Shown one piece after another: positions 9,447 to 19,893 of a stretch of DNA of 64,000 nt. Numbering within the stretch: the first letter of the stretch is position 1; each line of letters opens with the position of its first letter. The DNA is taken from contig JQAY01000001.1 in NCBI GenBank assembly GCA_001436895.1, positions 155,648-219,647 of the forward strand, in the 5' to 3' direction. This DNA comes from Weissella confusa (GTDB lineage: Bacteria > Bacillota > Bacilli > Lactobacillales > Lactobacillaceae). Below the pieces are notes generated by a model. It ran no database searches. It had not been told where the DNA came from and saw nothing but the letters and a program-made list of their open reading frames with translations. Made by a program: the position numbers and the translations under genes.

Positions 9447-10280
9447 ATGGCAATTAAGTTGATTACGATTGATATTGATGACACACTAGTTAACACGGCT
9501 AAGCAAGTCACACCTCGTGTGAAGGCTGCGCTACAAGAAGCAACTGCGCAAGGCGTTAAAGTTGTCTTGACGACTGGCCGCCCTTTGCCGGGTGTCCAAG
9601 AATATTTGGATGAATTGGGATTGAATCACCAAGATGATCAATATGCCATCACGTACAATGGTGGGGTTGTGCAAACAACTAATGGTGAAGAACTTGGTGG
9701 TAAGGAACTAGCGTACTCAGATTACCTACGTTTGCGCGAGGTTGCTGATGAGTTGGGTGCTTACTTGCAAGTTGAGACGATTGATGCAGCTTATACGTCT
9801 GCTAAGGAAATCAACTACTGGGCTAGCCGTGAAAACTTTTTGATTAAGATGCCATTGATCATTAAGCCGGTTGATGAAATGGACCCAAACGACCACTACG
9901 TTAAGTTTATGTTCATTGGGGATGAAGCTGATATTGATAGTTGGCGCGATGCATTGCCAGCTGATGTTAAGGAAGCGTATTACATTGTGAAGTCAACGCC
10001 ACAACACTTAGAGTTCATGCACAAGGATGCGACGAAGGGGAGTGGCTTGTTGACGTTGGCGGCTAAGCTGGGTATTGATCGCTCTGAGACGATGGCTCTT
10101 GGTGACCAACAAAATGATGTCACGATGATTGAGGCCGCTGGATTAGGTGTCGCAATGGGAAATGCGGTTCCTGAAGTGAAGGCAGTTGCGGACGTAGAAA
10201 CGACGACACAAAACGCGGATGGTGTTGGTGTTGCCGTCGAAAAGTGGGTTTTGGGACGTGATGTACCAGAACTCGCTTAA
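9447..10280 (+). CDS. Cof-type HAD-IIB phosphatase
   Basis: Sugar-phosphate-phosphatase-like HAD protein (YidA/Cof group). Motif I DIDDTLVN (residues 9-16), motif II TTGRP, motif III Lys in KATKGSG region and motif IV GDQQNDVTMIE are all present, with a type IIB cap between. 277 aa is typical. These enzymes dephosphorylate sugar phosphates, PLP or FMN; the substrate cannot be set from sequence. AAGGGG lies before the ATG and the gene is 13 bp after the HD gene. Confidence 0.93.
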   Translation: MAIKLITIDIDDTLVNTAKQVTPRVKAALQEATAQGVKVVLTTGRPLPGVQEYLDELGLNHQDDQYAITYNGGVVQTTNGEELGGKELAYSDYLRLREVADELGAYLQVETIDAAYTSAKEINYWASRENFLIKMPLIIKPVDEMDPNDHYVKFMFIGDEADIDSWRDALPADVKEAYYIVKSTPQHLEFMHKDATKGSGLLTLAAKLGIDRSETMALGDQQNDVTMIEAAGLGVAMGNAVPEVKAVADVETTTQNADGVGVAVEKWVLGRDVPELA

Positions 10281-10364
10281 TTTGCGAAGAATAACATTTG
10301 CCGAAACGGCTGAAATATTGTAAGATAAGACATTGAGTAAGACCGCGAAAGGACGTGCAGTGAT

Positions 10365-10958
10365 TTGGCATTAACACAATTTGACGGCCAAAATAAGGCT
10401 GAGCTTTCAATGATTGAAGTTGCTCGTGCGATTTTGTCTGACCGTCATGACACCATGGCGTTTAACGACTTGTTGAATGAAGTACAATCATTCACTGGTA
10501 AGTCAGATGAAGAGATTCGTGCGCGCTTGGCACAATTCTACACTGATTTGAATATTGACGGTTCATTCATTTCATTGGGTGATAACATGTGGGGACTACG
10601 TTCATGGTACCCAATCGACTCAATTGATGAAGCCGTTCACTTGGATCTTGAAGAAGAAGAAGGTCAACCAAAGAAGAAGAAGCGTAAGAAGATCAACGCC
10701 TTTTTGGCAGACGTTGCAGATGATGACGATGTTATCGACTACAACGATGATGATCCTGAAGACGACGACTTCGGTGAAGTTGAAGACGAAGACGAGACGG
10801 CAGCTGCTGATTCAGATGATGATGATGCAGATGACGACGATGATGACGATTCATCAGATGATTTCGGTAATGACGAAGTTGCTGGTGGTATCGGCGAAGA
10901 AATCGGTGGCATTGCACCAGTCGATGATGACTACGGTTCAGGTGACATCGAGCGATAA
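10365..10958 (+). CDS. rpoE: RNA polymerase delta subunit
   Basis: Delta subunit of Gram-positive RNA polymerase, which raises enzyme recycling and changes promoter and NTP sensitivity. The N-terminal globular domain (about 1-95, with [11 protein letters not shown] and [10 protein letters not shown]) is followed by a basic patch KKKKRKK and then a long Asp/Glu tract, as the family demands. The start is TTG, chosen from the GAAAGGA site upstream and the conserved N-terminus. 197 aa, with a long tail. In many Firmicutes rpoE precedes pyrG; here the regulator pair and pnuC lie between them. Confidence 0.96.
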   Translation: MALTQFDGQNKAELSMIEVARAILSDRHDTMAFNDLLNEVQSFTGKSDEEIRARLAQFYTDLNIDGSFISLGDNMWGLRSWYPIDSIDEAVHLDLEEEEGQPKKKKRKKINAFLADVADDDDVIDYNDDDPEDDDFGEVEDEDETAAADSDDDDADDDDDDDSSDDFGNDEVAGGIGEEIGGIAPVDDDYGSGDIER

Positions 10959-10975
10959 TTAAATATCGATAAAAA

Positions 10976-11002
10976 AGCGAGCAGCGATGCTCGCTTTTTT
11001 AT
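10976..11002 (+). terminator. Terminator of rpoE
   Basis: AGCGAGCA pairs with TGCTCGCT between A-rich and T-rich flanks. Confidence 0.9.
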
Positions 11003-11184
11003 TTTTTTCAAAAAATCGATTGAAAACGCATTCATTTTCGAAAAATTTAAAAAAACCAGACGTGATACTATTTTTCGCGCTTTATATAAAATTATCAAGT
11101 GAAGAGAAAAATACTTGTGTTAAACTTCCCGAATGTAAGTGACATAGACAAAAACAAGACTGAGGTTTGGAGAGGAAATTTAGT

Positions 11185-12090
11185 ATGACAAGGATTGATA
11201 CGCCGATTTTGAATGCGGTTCGAAAAGTGATTGATGTGAAGCATATTTCTGTGCGTGATATGTTGCAACATACCGCGATTTCAAGTGGTCGGTATTATAC
11301 GTTTATTAATGGACAAGGTGATATCACCGTTCATAAGTTGCACGCTATTCTAAAGACGCTTAACGTAGGACTGGCTGAAATCGGCATGTATATGCCACGC
11401 GAAGAGATAGCGGATACGCCGTCTGATCAATTACAACGTGCAATTGATAGTTACCAACAAACACGAACGGTAACAGACATTATCGCGCTGGCAAAATCGG
11501 ATGACCAATGGGCTGTGGCGACGTTGCCAGAAGAGCTGGTCGTGCGATTGAAGCCTATCTTACTGGATTTACTACGACGAACTGAAAGCTATACATTAGC
11601 TGAGTTGAAAGTTGTTTTGTTGTACTTGAATTATTTTTCTTATGACGATTTGCGGGAACAGTATAAGAAGTTGCTGCGCAGCGTGAGATTACAAATTTCG
11701 ATGAGTCGAGATTATCAAGGTGCTATCCGCCATGAAGCGACGCAGGTGATTGGCTTGCTCCTGTTCGAATTGATCATGATGCAAGCTGAGCATGGTGCTG
11801 GTCAGTTGATGGATGAGTTAGTTGAGATTTTTTATAGCATGCCGGTAAAAGTAGATGACTGGATGACCTCGCTTTTGCGCGAGCTAATTACAGTGATTCG
11901 ACTTGTTGTTGCGGACAAGCGGATGCTAGCCAATCAAAAATACGATACAGTGCGTGAGATGGTTCATACCTTCCAGCCAAAAGAAAATTGGCCATACTAC
12001 GACCAAGTGATGGGGGAATCATTTGACGAGTTTACGATAAAACTGTTGTGGGTTGAGATGGAGGATGATCATGGAATGGCTATTGGGTAA
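11185..12090 (+). CDS. Rgg/MutR-like transcriptional regulator, module copy 1
   Basis: 301 aa. Residues about 8-65 resemble a divergent XRE/Rgg helix-turn-helix (RYYTFINGQGDITVHKL corresponds to the Rgg recognition-helix region); the rest is all-helical like the TPR-type peptide-sensing half of Rgg proteins. Start ATG 11185 follows GGAGAGG; an upstream TTG at 11167 overlaps that site. The 3' end overlaps the Mga-like gene by 20 bp, so translation is coupled. The protein is clearly paralogous to the one at 49292-50176 over its full length. Rgg membership is inferred from architecture and the DNA-binding segment. Confidence 0.7.
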   Translation: MTRIDTPILNAVRKVIDVKHISVRDMLQHTAISSGRYYTFINGQGDITVHKLHAILKTLNVGLAEIGMYMPREEIADTPSDQLQRAIDSYQQTRTVTDIIALAKSDDQWAVATLPEELVVRLKPILLDLLRRTESYTLAELKVVLLYLNYFSYDDLREQYKKLLRSVRLQISMSRDYQGAIRHEATQVIGLLLFELIMMQAEHGAGQLMDELVEIFYSMPVKVDDWMTSLLRELITVIRLVVADKRMLANQKYDTVREMVHTFQPKENWPYYDQVMGESFDEFTIKLLWVEMEDDHGMAIG

Positions 12091-13561
12091 GCGTGAAAAC
12101 CTAAAGCTGCAAGTTGTGCGCTTTTTATATCAACAAAATAAGACAAGTGTGCCATTGCAAGAGGTAGAGCGTCGTTTTAATGTTTCGAAATATATGGCAA
12201 AGACGTTGTTGAACGAAATCGTTAGCGACGAAACTCGTTTTGGGATTGTGAATACTGCGGCGCTGAAGTTTGAAGAAAAAGGTGGCTTGGTTTCATGGAC
12301 GCCAGGTTATCAAGTAAACATCATGCGTTTGGAGTATTTTTACACAATTGAATCACATGCATTAGCGATGCTTGTACAAGGAATATCAGGCGAGCCGGTG
12401 TCATCAGCGACAATGGCGGAGCGCCTTGATATTGCGACGAACCATTTGGCTGCTGACCGGGTACTGCTTAATGAACGGTTGGCTGGCAGTGGTGTTTCAC
12501 TCGGTCATAATATGCAATTGATGGGAAATGAGTCGACAATTCGAATTATGATGTACCGTGTGTTAGCCGACATCGTCGAATCAGAAGCTGATTTGGCGCG
12601 CTATTTTCCAGAACACATTCTAGTATTGACGCGTCAAACAGTTGCCTTTTTCGAAGGAAACCACGTTGTGAGTTTGAACAACGTACAACGAATTCGATTG
12701 TTTGTCTTTTTGGGCGTCTGGATTACGCGACTACAATCAAGCCGGACGATTGATAAAAATGAAGCGATTAGTAATATTTTTGAATCAACGATTGGGCATG
12801 ACGATGAGTTGAAGATGCCGTATCGCACGTTACGTGCCATTGTTTTGCGTTATCGTCGTTTAATGCCAGAGTGCTTAGACGCAGAAGCAAATTTTGCAAT
12901 GGGCGTTTTAATGACTGATGCGATTTTGCACGGCAATATGATGGATCATGCAACGCCAGCATTGCGAGATATGTATGAGACGGTCTTTGAAAACGTCGCA
13001 ACCACCTATCGCGAATTTTTCGGTGAGGCTTTGCCGGAGAGTCAAAAAAGCAGCTGGCCATTATTGTTGATTCAGCCAGTTGTTGTGTTGATGTTTTTGC
13101 GTCGCATTAATTATCAGGCGGAGGATGGCATGGCCACTGGGCACACGCTTTATCCGACATATAAATTATTCACGCAAAAGGTGCTTCGCCACGTTGGCTT
13201 ATCATTCGATGAACAGACTGACACGATTTTGCGACGCATGGAAACTGACTTTTATAACGCCTTTTTGCAGGCGCTGCCACGTGAAAAAATGTTGCCAACG
13301 ATTCATGTTCGCCTAGATTATCAAGACAATTTGTTGGCGCAACATATTCAACGGATGATTATGACCACCGAAATGTTAAATGTTGTTTTCGTAACGGATG
13401 AAGAAGAAACGCCAGATATCGTTATCGCGGATCACTTGACGATGTCTGATGAAACCACATTGTTCGTCTGGCCATCGTCGCCATCGTTCGCTGAGTACGA
13501 TATCTTTTTGCACACCGCAACAAAGAAGATGATGGCGATTTTTGAGAAGCAAATTTATTAA
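12071..13561 (+). CDS. Mga/AtxA-like regulator, module copy 1
   Basis: 496 aa. N-terminal winged-helix segments (VPLQEVERRFNVSKYMAKTL, about 25-45; a second near 95-135) are followed by a helical middle that would fit PRD-like domains. The C-terminal about 100 residues (IHVRLDYQDN, VVFVTDEEETPDIVIAD, SFAEYDIFLHTAT) look like an EIIB-like fold. This matches the Mga/AtxA group of virulence and PTS-linked regulators, without any phosphotransferase gene nearby. The start MEWLLGK is identical to that of the second copy at 50182, and GGAGG lies 7 bp before it inside the upstream gene. Confidence 0.7.
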   Translation: MEWLLGKRENLKLQVVRFLYQQNKTSVPLQEVERRFNVSKYMAKTLLNEIVSDETRFGIVNTAALKFEEKGGLVSWTPGYQVNIMRLEYFYTIESHALAMLVQGISGEPVSSATMAERLDIATNHLAADRVLLNERLAGSGVSLGHNMQLMGNESTIRIMMYRVLADIVESEADLARYFPEHILVLTRQTVAFFEGNHVVSLNNVQRIRLFVFLGVWITRLQSSRTIDKNEAISNIFESTIGHDDELKMPYRTLRAIVLRYRRLMPECLDAEANFAMGVLMTDAILHGNMMDHATPALRDMYETVFENVATTYREFFGEALPESQKSSWPLLLIQPVVVLMFLRRINYQAEDGMATGHTLYPTYKLFTQKVLRHVGLSFDEQTDTILRRMETDFYNAFLQALPREKMLPTIHVRLDYQDNLLAQHIQRMIMTTEMLNVVFVTDEEETPDIVIADHLTMSDETTLFVWPSSPSFAEYDIFLHTATKKMMAIFEKQIY

Positions 13562-13585
13562 TTATCCCAAATAGGTGAAACGTTT

Positions 13586-13614
13586 TTGCAAACCTTATAA
13601 AACTAGCGTACACT
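13586..13614 (+). promoter_or_regulatory. Promoter of pnuC
   Basis: TTGCAA (13586-13591), 17 bp spacer, TACACT (13609-13614). It predicts a start near 13621, exactly at the leader hairpin. Confidence 0.5.
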
Positions 13615-13618
13615 GGTA

Positions 13619-13683
13619 CAGTTGCTTTTTATTAGTAACCGCGAGAGAGTCCTCGCGTAATAAAGTAAACTGAAGAAAGAGGT
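13619..13683 (+). promoter_or_regulatory. Structured pnuC leader, possible NAD-II (pnuC-motif) riboswitch
   Basis: Nested helices are visible: CAGTT (13619-13623) with AACTG (13668-13672); CTTTTTATTA (13625-13634) with TAATAAAG (13658-13665); CGCGAG (13640-13645) with CTCGCG (13652-13657). The ribosome site GAAAGAGG starts 3 nt after the outer helix, so folding can affect initiation. A pnuC-associated riboswitch class that binds NAD+ is known in Lactobacillales; its consensus cannot be checked here, so the riboswitch call is inference. Confidence 0.5.
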
Positions 13684-13687
13684 TTTC

Positions 13688-14485
13688 ATGATGAATGAAC
13701 CACAAAAGACGCCATCGTTTTCTTGGGCGCACGTTGCAAAGATTTTTAAGCCATCTTGGTATGTTGAGCAAATGAGAGGATGGGCTTTGCCATCTTACTT
13801 GTTGCTGATGTTTGGTTTCGGCTTTTTGATTAGTCAAACAATTGCTAATCCAATTACGGGAATGGCAATTTGGACATTAGCTGCAGCGTTGTTGGGCTTT
13901 ACCACGACGCTTGCGATTACAAATGCACGACCAATTAACGGTATTTTGGGATTGGTTTCAGCGCTTGTTTATATTGGCTTGGCCCTAGATGCGGGTAATC
14001 CTGCCGATGCAGTTTTGCAATTCGTTTATATTATTTTGCTTGATTTGCCAGTTATTTTGATGCCATCGTGGTCAGAAAACGTTGCGACGCGTGTACGTAA
14101 GCTGAGCGAAGTGAAGGAACGCGGTGAGAAGATGACTTTTGCAAAGACCCGTACGTTCTTTGTGCTGGTATTTATCATTTCTTACATTGCGCTTTACTTC
14201 TTTGATGTCTATGTAACGCACTCACCACGCCCAATGATTGATGCTGGGGCAGCAGCCATTGGTATCACAGGGGCAGTTTTGACGACGTTGCGTTTCTCAG
14301 AGGCCTACTACATGTGGTTCTTGCAAGGAATTGCGCAAGTTGTTTTGTGGGGTGTTACGGCCGCACAAGGGGATGCCTCATTGGTATTGTTCTTCACGTA
14401 CATGTTGTACATGGGAAATGACTTGATTGCCTTCTTTGCGTCTCCTTGGTTCAAGAAGAGCATGCGCATTGCCGATCATGACTAA
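13688..14485 (+). CDS. pnuC: PnuC-family nicotinamide riboside transporter
   Basis: Integral membrane protein of the PnuC family, which takes up nicotinamide riboside (coupled to its phosphorylation inside) for NAD synthesis. Seven or eight hydrophobic segments are seen, with conserved late TM motifs such as RFSEAYYMWFLQGIAQVVLWG. 265 aa is normal. Two ATGs (13688, 13691) are possible behind GAAAGAGG. The gene is separated from the Mga-like gene and has its own promoter and structured leader, so it is not evidently a target of that regulator. Confidence 0.92.
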   Translation: MMNEPQKTPSFSWAHVAKIFKPSWYVEQMRGWALPSYLLLMFGFGFLISQTIANPITGMAIWTLAAALLGFTTTLAITNARPINGILGLVSALVYIGLALDAGNPADAVLQFVYIILLDLPVILMPSWSENVATRVRKLSEVKERGEKMTFAKTRTFFVLVFIISYIALYFFDVYVTHSPRPMIDAGAAAIGITGAVLTTLRFSEAYYMWFLQGIAQVVLWGVTAAQGDASLVLFFTYMLYMGNDLIAFFASPWFKKSMRIADHD

Positions 14486-14502
14486 CAAATTATAACTAAA
14501 AG

Positions 14503-16273
<1,771 letters not shown>

Positions 16274-16293
16274 TCCTTTATTGAGTAAACTTT

Positions 16294-16333
16294 AGTCCCA
16301 ACTCCTTGTTTTTAATGGCTTGGGGCTTTTTTA
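16294..16333 (+). terminator. Terminator of pyrG
   Basis: AGTCCCAA (16294-16301) pairs with TTGGGGCT (16320-16327), then a T-rich run. Confidence 0.8.
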
Positions 16334-16651
16334 TTGCTATAATATATAGTGTTGTTTGATTAATGCCGATAAAATTTATTTAGGCTGTATTTATTCGTAA
16401 TCAATGGTGTAGATTATGAAAAAATGCACCTCGGACTATTAAATATAAAGTAAATGTTATGGCTTAATTTTGTGTGTCTAGTTTTCTTGTTATTCATATA
16501 AATGTAATGTAGACTTGTTAAGGACTGTTACTTTGAATTCAGTGTGAGTTCCTGGTTGATGATAATCAATTGGTCTGTACGGTCATAATTAAACGAAATG
16601 AACGAGCCTTGTAGGCATAGAAGTACTAAAGGCTTTATAAAGGGTGAAAGA
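16334..16651. other. AT-rich gap before murA
   Basis: No ORF with a ribosome site and no clear hairpin. A weak promoter candidate is TTGTTA near 16478 with TAGACT 17 bp later. It probably holds the murA promoter and a long leader; nothing more is supported. Confidence 0.4.
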
Positions 16652-17914
16652 ATGAAGAAGTTGGTTATCCATGGCGGACGCCGACTCAGTGGTGAAGTAA
16701 CAGTTGGGGGAGCAAAGAACTCTACTGTGGCTTTGATTCCAGCCGCAATTTTGGCTGAAACACCAGTGAAGTTTGACAGCGTGCCAGATATTCTAGATGT
16801 ATACAATTTGCAAGTTATCTTGGAATCAATGAATGTTAAGTCTACCTTTGTTGGTGGGGAATTGATGATTGATCCAACGGAGATCATTGAAGCGGAATTA
16901 CCATCTACGGCAATTAAGTCTTTGCGTGCCTCATACTACTTTATGGGCTCACTATTGGGTCGTTTTGGTCGCGCAACGGTCACGTTCCCAGGTGGCGATA
17001 ACATCGGACCTCGACCAATCGACCAACACATCAAGGGCTTTGAAGCTTTGGGTGCGACGGTTCGTGAAGAAAACGATACGGTTTACATCACTGCTGAAAA
17101 CGGTTTGAAGGGCGCACGCATCTTCTTGGACATGGTTTCAGTTGGTGCTACGATGAACATCATTTTGGCAGCCGTACACGCTGAAGGTACGACCATTTTG
17201 GAGAATGCCGCACGCGAGCCAGAGATTATTGACTTGGCAACATTCTTGAACAACATGGGTGCGCAAATTCGTGGTGCTGGAACGGACGTTATCCGTATTA
17301 CGGGTGTGCCTAAGTTGGAATCAAAGAATACGCACACAATTATTCCTGACCGTATTGAGGCAGGAACTTATTTGGCATTGGCTGCAGCGCAGGGTGACGG
17401 TGTCTTGGTTAAGAACATTATTCCAGAGCACTTGGAGTCATTCACGGCCAAGATGATTGAAATGGGTGTGGACTTGGATGTTCGCGAAGACAGCATCTTT
17501 GTACCAAAGGTTGAAAACCTTAAGCCTATTCACATTAAGACGGCACCATTCCCTGGCTTCGCCACTGACTTGCAACAACCAATCACGCCACTTTTGACGT
17601 TGGCTGAAGGTGAGAGCATTATTTCAGAGACGATTTATCCAGAACGTACGCGTCACATTCCAGAGCTTCAAAAGCTTGGTGTCGCGATTGAAAACCCTGA
17701 GTACGGTGTTATTACTGTTGCTAACAGCAATAACTTCCATGGCGCAAGTGTTGCTGCTGCTGAGATTCGTGCAGGGGCTGCTTTGGTGACGGCAGGTTTG
17801 ATGGCTGATGGTATCACTGAAGTAACGAACGCTGAACACGTTTTGCGTGGTTACGATCACATTATTCACAAGTTGACGATGTTGAACGCTGATATCCAAA
17901 TTGCTGAAGACTAA
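16652..17914 (+). CDS. murA: UDP-GlcNAc 1-carboxyvinyltransferase, Cys-to-Asp active site
   Basis: First committed step of peptidoglycan synthesis (PEP plus UDP-GlcNAc). The N-terminus has VGGAKNS with the essential Lys22 and Asn23. The catalytic loop reads [10 protein letters not shown], with Asp116 at the place of the usual Cys (Cys115 in E. coli), the change known to give intrinsic fosfomycin resistance. The later Asp/Arg residues ([18 protein letters not shown]) are present. 420 aa is normal. Start ATG 16652 lies after AAAGGGTGAAAG; a longer reading from 16598 adds an unrelated N-terminus. Firmicutes often have two MurA paralogues, and which one this is cannot be decided. Confidence 0.95.
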   Translation: MKKLVIHGGRRLSGEVTVGGAKNSTVALIPAAILAETPVKFDSVPDILDVYNLQVILESMNVKSTFVGGELMIDPTEIIEAELPSTAIKSLRASYYFMGSLLGRFGRATVTFPGGDNIGPRPIDQHIKGFEALGATVREENDTVYITAENGLKGARIFLDMVSVGATMNIILAAVHAEGTTILENAAREPEIIDLATFLNNMGAQIRGAGTDVIRITGVPKLESKNTHTIIPDRIEAGTYLALAAAQGDGVLVKNIIPEHLESFTAKMIEMGVDLDVREDSIFVPKVENLKPIHIKTAPFPGFATDLQQPITPLLTLAEGESIISETIYPERTRHIPELQKLGVAIENPEYGVITVANSNNFHGASVAAAEIRAGAALVTAGLMADGITEVTNAEHVLRGYDHIIHKLTMLNADIQIAED

Positions 17915-17924
17915 TATCAAAGAT

Positions 17925-17960
17925 AATACCCAACAGAAACCTGATTTCTGTTGGGTATTT
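17925..17960 (+). terminator. Terminator of murA
   Basis: AATACCCAACAGAAA pairs perfectly with TTTCTGTTGGGTATT. Confidence 0.9.
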
Positions 17961-18109
17961 TATTATGAATGACTATTGCACTTGCTAATTAGTTGTTAAC
18001 AGGATAAGATGGATAAGTTACAAAAAGGACTGTTGCCAAAATCAAACGCAGTATGGACGCCGGATTGTGTCTAGTTTGAATTTTGTTCGTAGTTCGCGAT
18101 ATATAGAGC

Positions 18110-18129
18110 GCGATTGACTCCGCAATCGC
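18110..18129 (+). other. 5' UTR hairpin before the DEAD-box helicase
   Basis: GCGATTG (18110-18116) pairs with CAATCGC (18123-18129), ending just before the GGAGGAAA ribosome site. The leader is about 150-180 bp without a gene. Long leaders of cold-shock helicases often carry translational or stability control; that role is inferred. Confidence 0.5.
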
Positions 18130-18145
18130 AACTGGAGGAAATATT

Positions 18146-19729
18146 TTGAAGTTTTCAGAGTTGGGTCTTACACAAGACCTATTGACGGCCATCGAGAAGC
18201 ATGGCTACGTAGAGGCCACGCCAATCCAGGAACAAACGATTCCTTTGACTTTGGCTGGTAAGGACGTTATCGGACAAGCCCAAACGGGTACCGGTAAGAC
18301 GGCCGCATTCGGTTTGCCAATCTTGGAAATGATTGACACAGACAGCAACCAAGTACAAGCTCTTGTTGTCTCACCAACACGTGAATTGGCTATCCAAACA
18401 CAAGATGAGCTATTCAAGTTGGGACGCGATAAGCGCGTTAAGGTACAAGCTGTCTTTGGTGGTGCAGACATTCGCCGCCAAATCAACGGTTTGAGCCACG
18501 GTGCTCACATCGTTGTTGGTACACCAGGACGTTTGATCGACCACATCAACCGTGGCACGATTAACTTATCTAACGTTAAGACTTTGGTCTTGGACGAAGC
18601 CGACGAAATGTTGAACATGGGATTCCTTGAAGATATCGAATCTATCTTGAAGGCTGTTCCTGATCAACGTCAAACGTTGTTGTTCTCAGCAACGATGCCA
18701 CCTGCTATCAAGCGCATTGGTGTGCAATTTATGACGAACCCAGAGCACATCCAAATCGCTGCCAAGGAATTGACGACGGATTTGGTTGAGCAATTCTACG
18801 TTCGTGTACGCGACTTTGAAAAGTTTGACACGTTGACGCGCATCTTGGATGTGCAACAACCAAAGTTGGCTATCATGTTTGGTCGTACGAAGCGCCGTGT
18901 TGATGAATTGACACGTGGTTTGGAATTGCGTGGCTTTAACGCAGCCGGAATCCACGGTGACTTGACGCAACAAAAGCGTTCACAAGTTTTGAAGCAATTC
19001 AAGAACGGCGAAATCAAGATTTTGGTTGCCACTGACGTTGCTGCTCGTGGTTTGGACGTTTCTGGTGTTGACTACGTTTACAACTTTGATATTCCACAAG
19101 ATTCAGAATCATACGTTCACCGTATCGGTCGTACTGGTCGTGCCGGTGCTACTGGAACTTCTGTAACGTTTATCTCAAACGCTGAGATGGACTACTTGAA
19201 GGACATCGAAAAGTTGACTAAGAAGCGTATGCAACCATTGAAGCCACCTACCCGTGAAGAAGCATTGGCTGGCCGTATGTCAGTTGCTGCTGATTCAGTT
19301 GAAGATGTCATTGCGGCAACTTCAGGTGCCGTTGACTCAGAAGTCATCGACAAGTTGGTTGAAAAGTACGATGCCAAGACTTTGGCTACGGCTTTGTTGG
19401 GTGCAGTTGCTAACGTAGCTGAGATGGATACTGAGTTCACGTTGTCACGTGAGCGTCCATTGCCTCGCAAGCGTTCAGGCTTCGGTGGCGGTTCACGCAA
19501 CGGTGGTGGATACCGTGGTGGTCGTCGCGAAGGTGGCGAGCGTCGTGGCGGTGGATACCGTGGCCGTCGTGAAGGTGGTCGTGACGGACGTGATGGCGAG
19601 CGCGGACAACGTGAACGTCGTTCATTCGACCGCGGTTCACGCACTGGATCAGGTGACCGTTCACAACGCGGTCGCTCAGGTGCACCACGTCGTCAATCAC
19701 GTGACTTTGTCATCAAGAACAACGACTAA
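18146..19729 (+). CDS. cshA: DEAD-box RNA helicase, CshA type
   Basis: ATP-dependent RNA helicase for ribosome assembly, mRNA decay and cold adaptation. Motifs in order: Q motif (TPIQEQTIP), Walker A AQTGTGKT, PTREL, GG, TPGR, DEAD in VLDEADEML, SAT, and the second RecA domain with ARGLDVSGVDYV and HRIGRTGRAG. A C-terminal Arg/Gly-rich tail from about residue 445 (GGGYRGGRREGG repeats) binds RNA. 527 aa is typical. Start TTG at 18146 is fixed by GGAGG upstream and by the family N-terminus (MKFSELGL). Confidence 0.96.
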   Translation: MKFSELGLTQDLLTAIEKHGYVEATPIQEQTIPLTLAGKDVIGQAQTGTGKTAAFGLPILEMIDTDSNQVQALVVSPTRELAIQTQDELFKLGRDKRVKVQAVFGGADIRRQINGLSHGAHIVVGTPGRLIDHINRGTINLSNVKTLVLDEADEMLNMGFLEDIESILKAVPDQRQTLLFSATMPPAIKRIGVQFMTNPEHIQIAAKELTTDLVEQFYVRVRDFEKFDTLTRILDVQQPKLAIMFGRTKRRVDELTRGLELRGFNAAGIHGDLTQQKRSQVLKQFKNGEIKILVATDVAARGLDVSGVDYVYNFDIPQDSESYVHRIGRTGRAGATGTSVTFISNAEMDYLKDIEKLTKKRMQPLKPPTREEALAGRMSVAADSVEDVIAATSGAVDSEVIDKLVEKYDAKTLATALLGAVANVAEMDTEFTLSRERPLPRKRSGFGGGSRNGGGYRGGRREGGERRGGGYRGRREGGRDGRDGERGQRERRSFDRGSRTGSGDRSQRGRSGAPRRQSRDFVIKNND

Positions 19730-19740
19730 TTAAAAAATGA

Positions 19741-19778
19741 AACCTCTGTTCAATTCTGTGTTGAACGGAGGTTTTTTG
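19741..19778 (+). terminator. Terminator of cshA
   Basis: AACCTCTGTTCAA pairs with TTGAACGGAGGTT, followed by Ts. Confidence 0.9.
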
Positions 19779-19893
19779 TTGCTCCAAAAACTGGCATATT
19801 GTCGTTTGCTTATTTTTAGTTTGATTAAATGATGTTACAGTAAAATGACGATAAACAGCGTATAATGAAACAATAATCTAGGAGGAAGTTAGC

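Noticed and set aside
10555-10962. Basic Thr/Met-rich ORF overlapping rpoE
   Set aside because: It is a frame shadow of the Asp/Glu repeat tail of rpoE and has no ribosome site.
19192-19700. Arg/Pro- and His-rich ORFs opposite cshA
   Set aside because: They mirror the Arg/Gly-rich tail of the helicase on the other strand and frames, with no starts or context.
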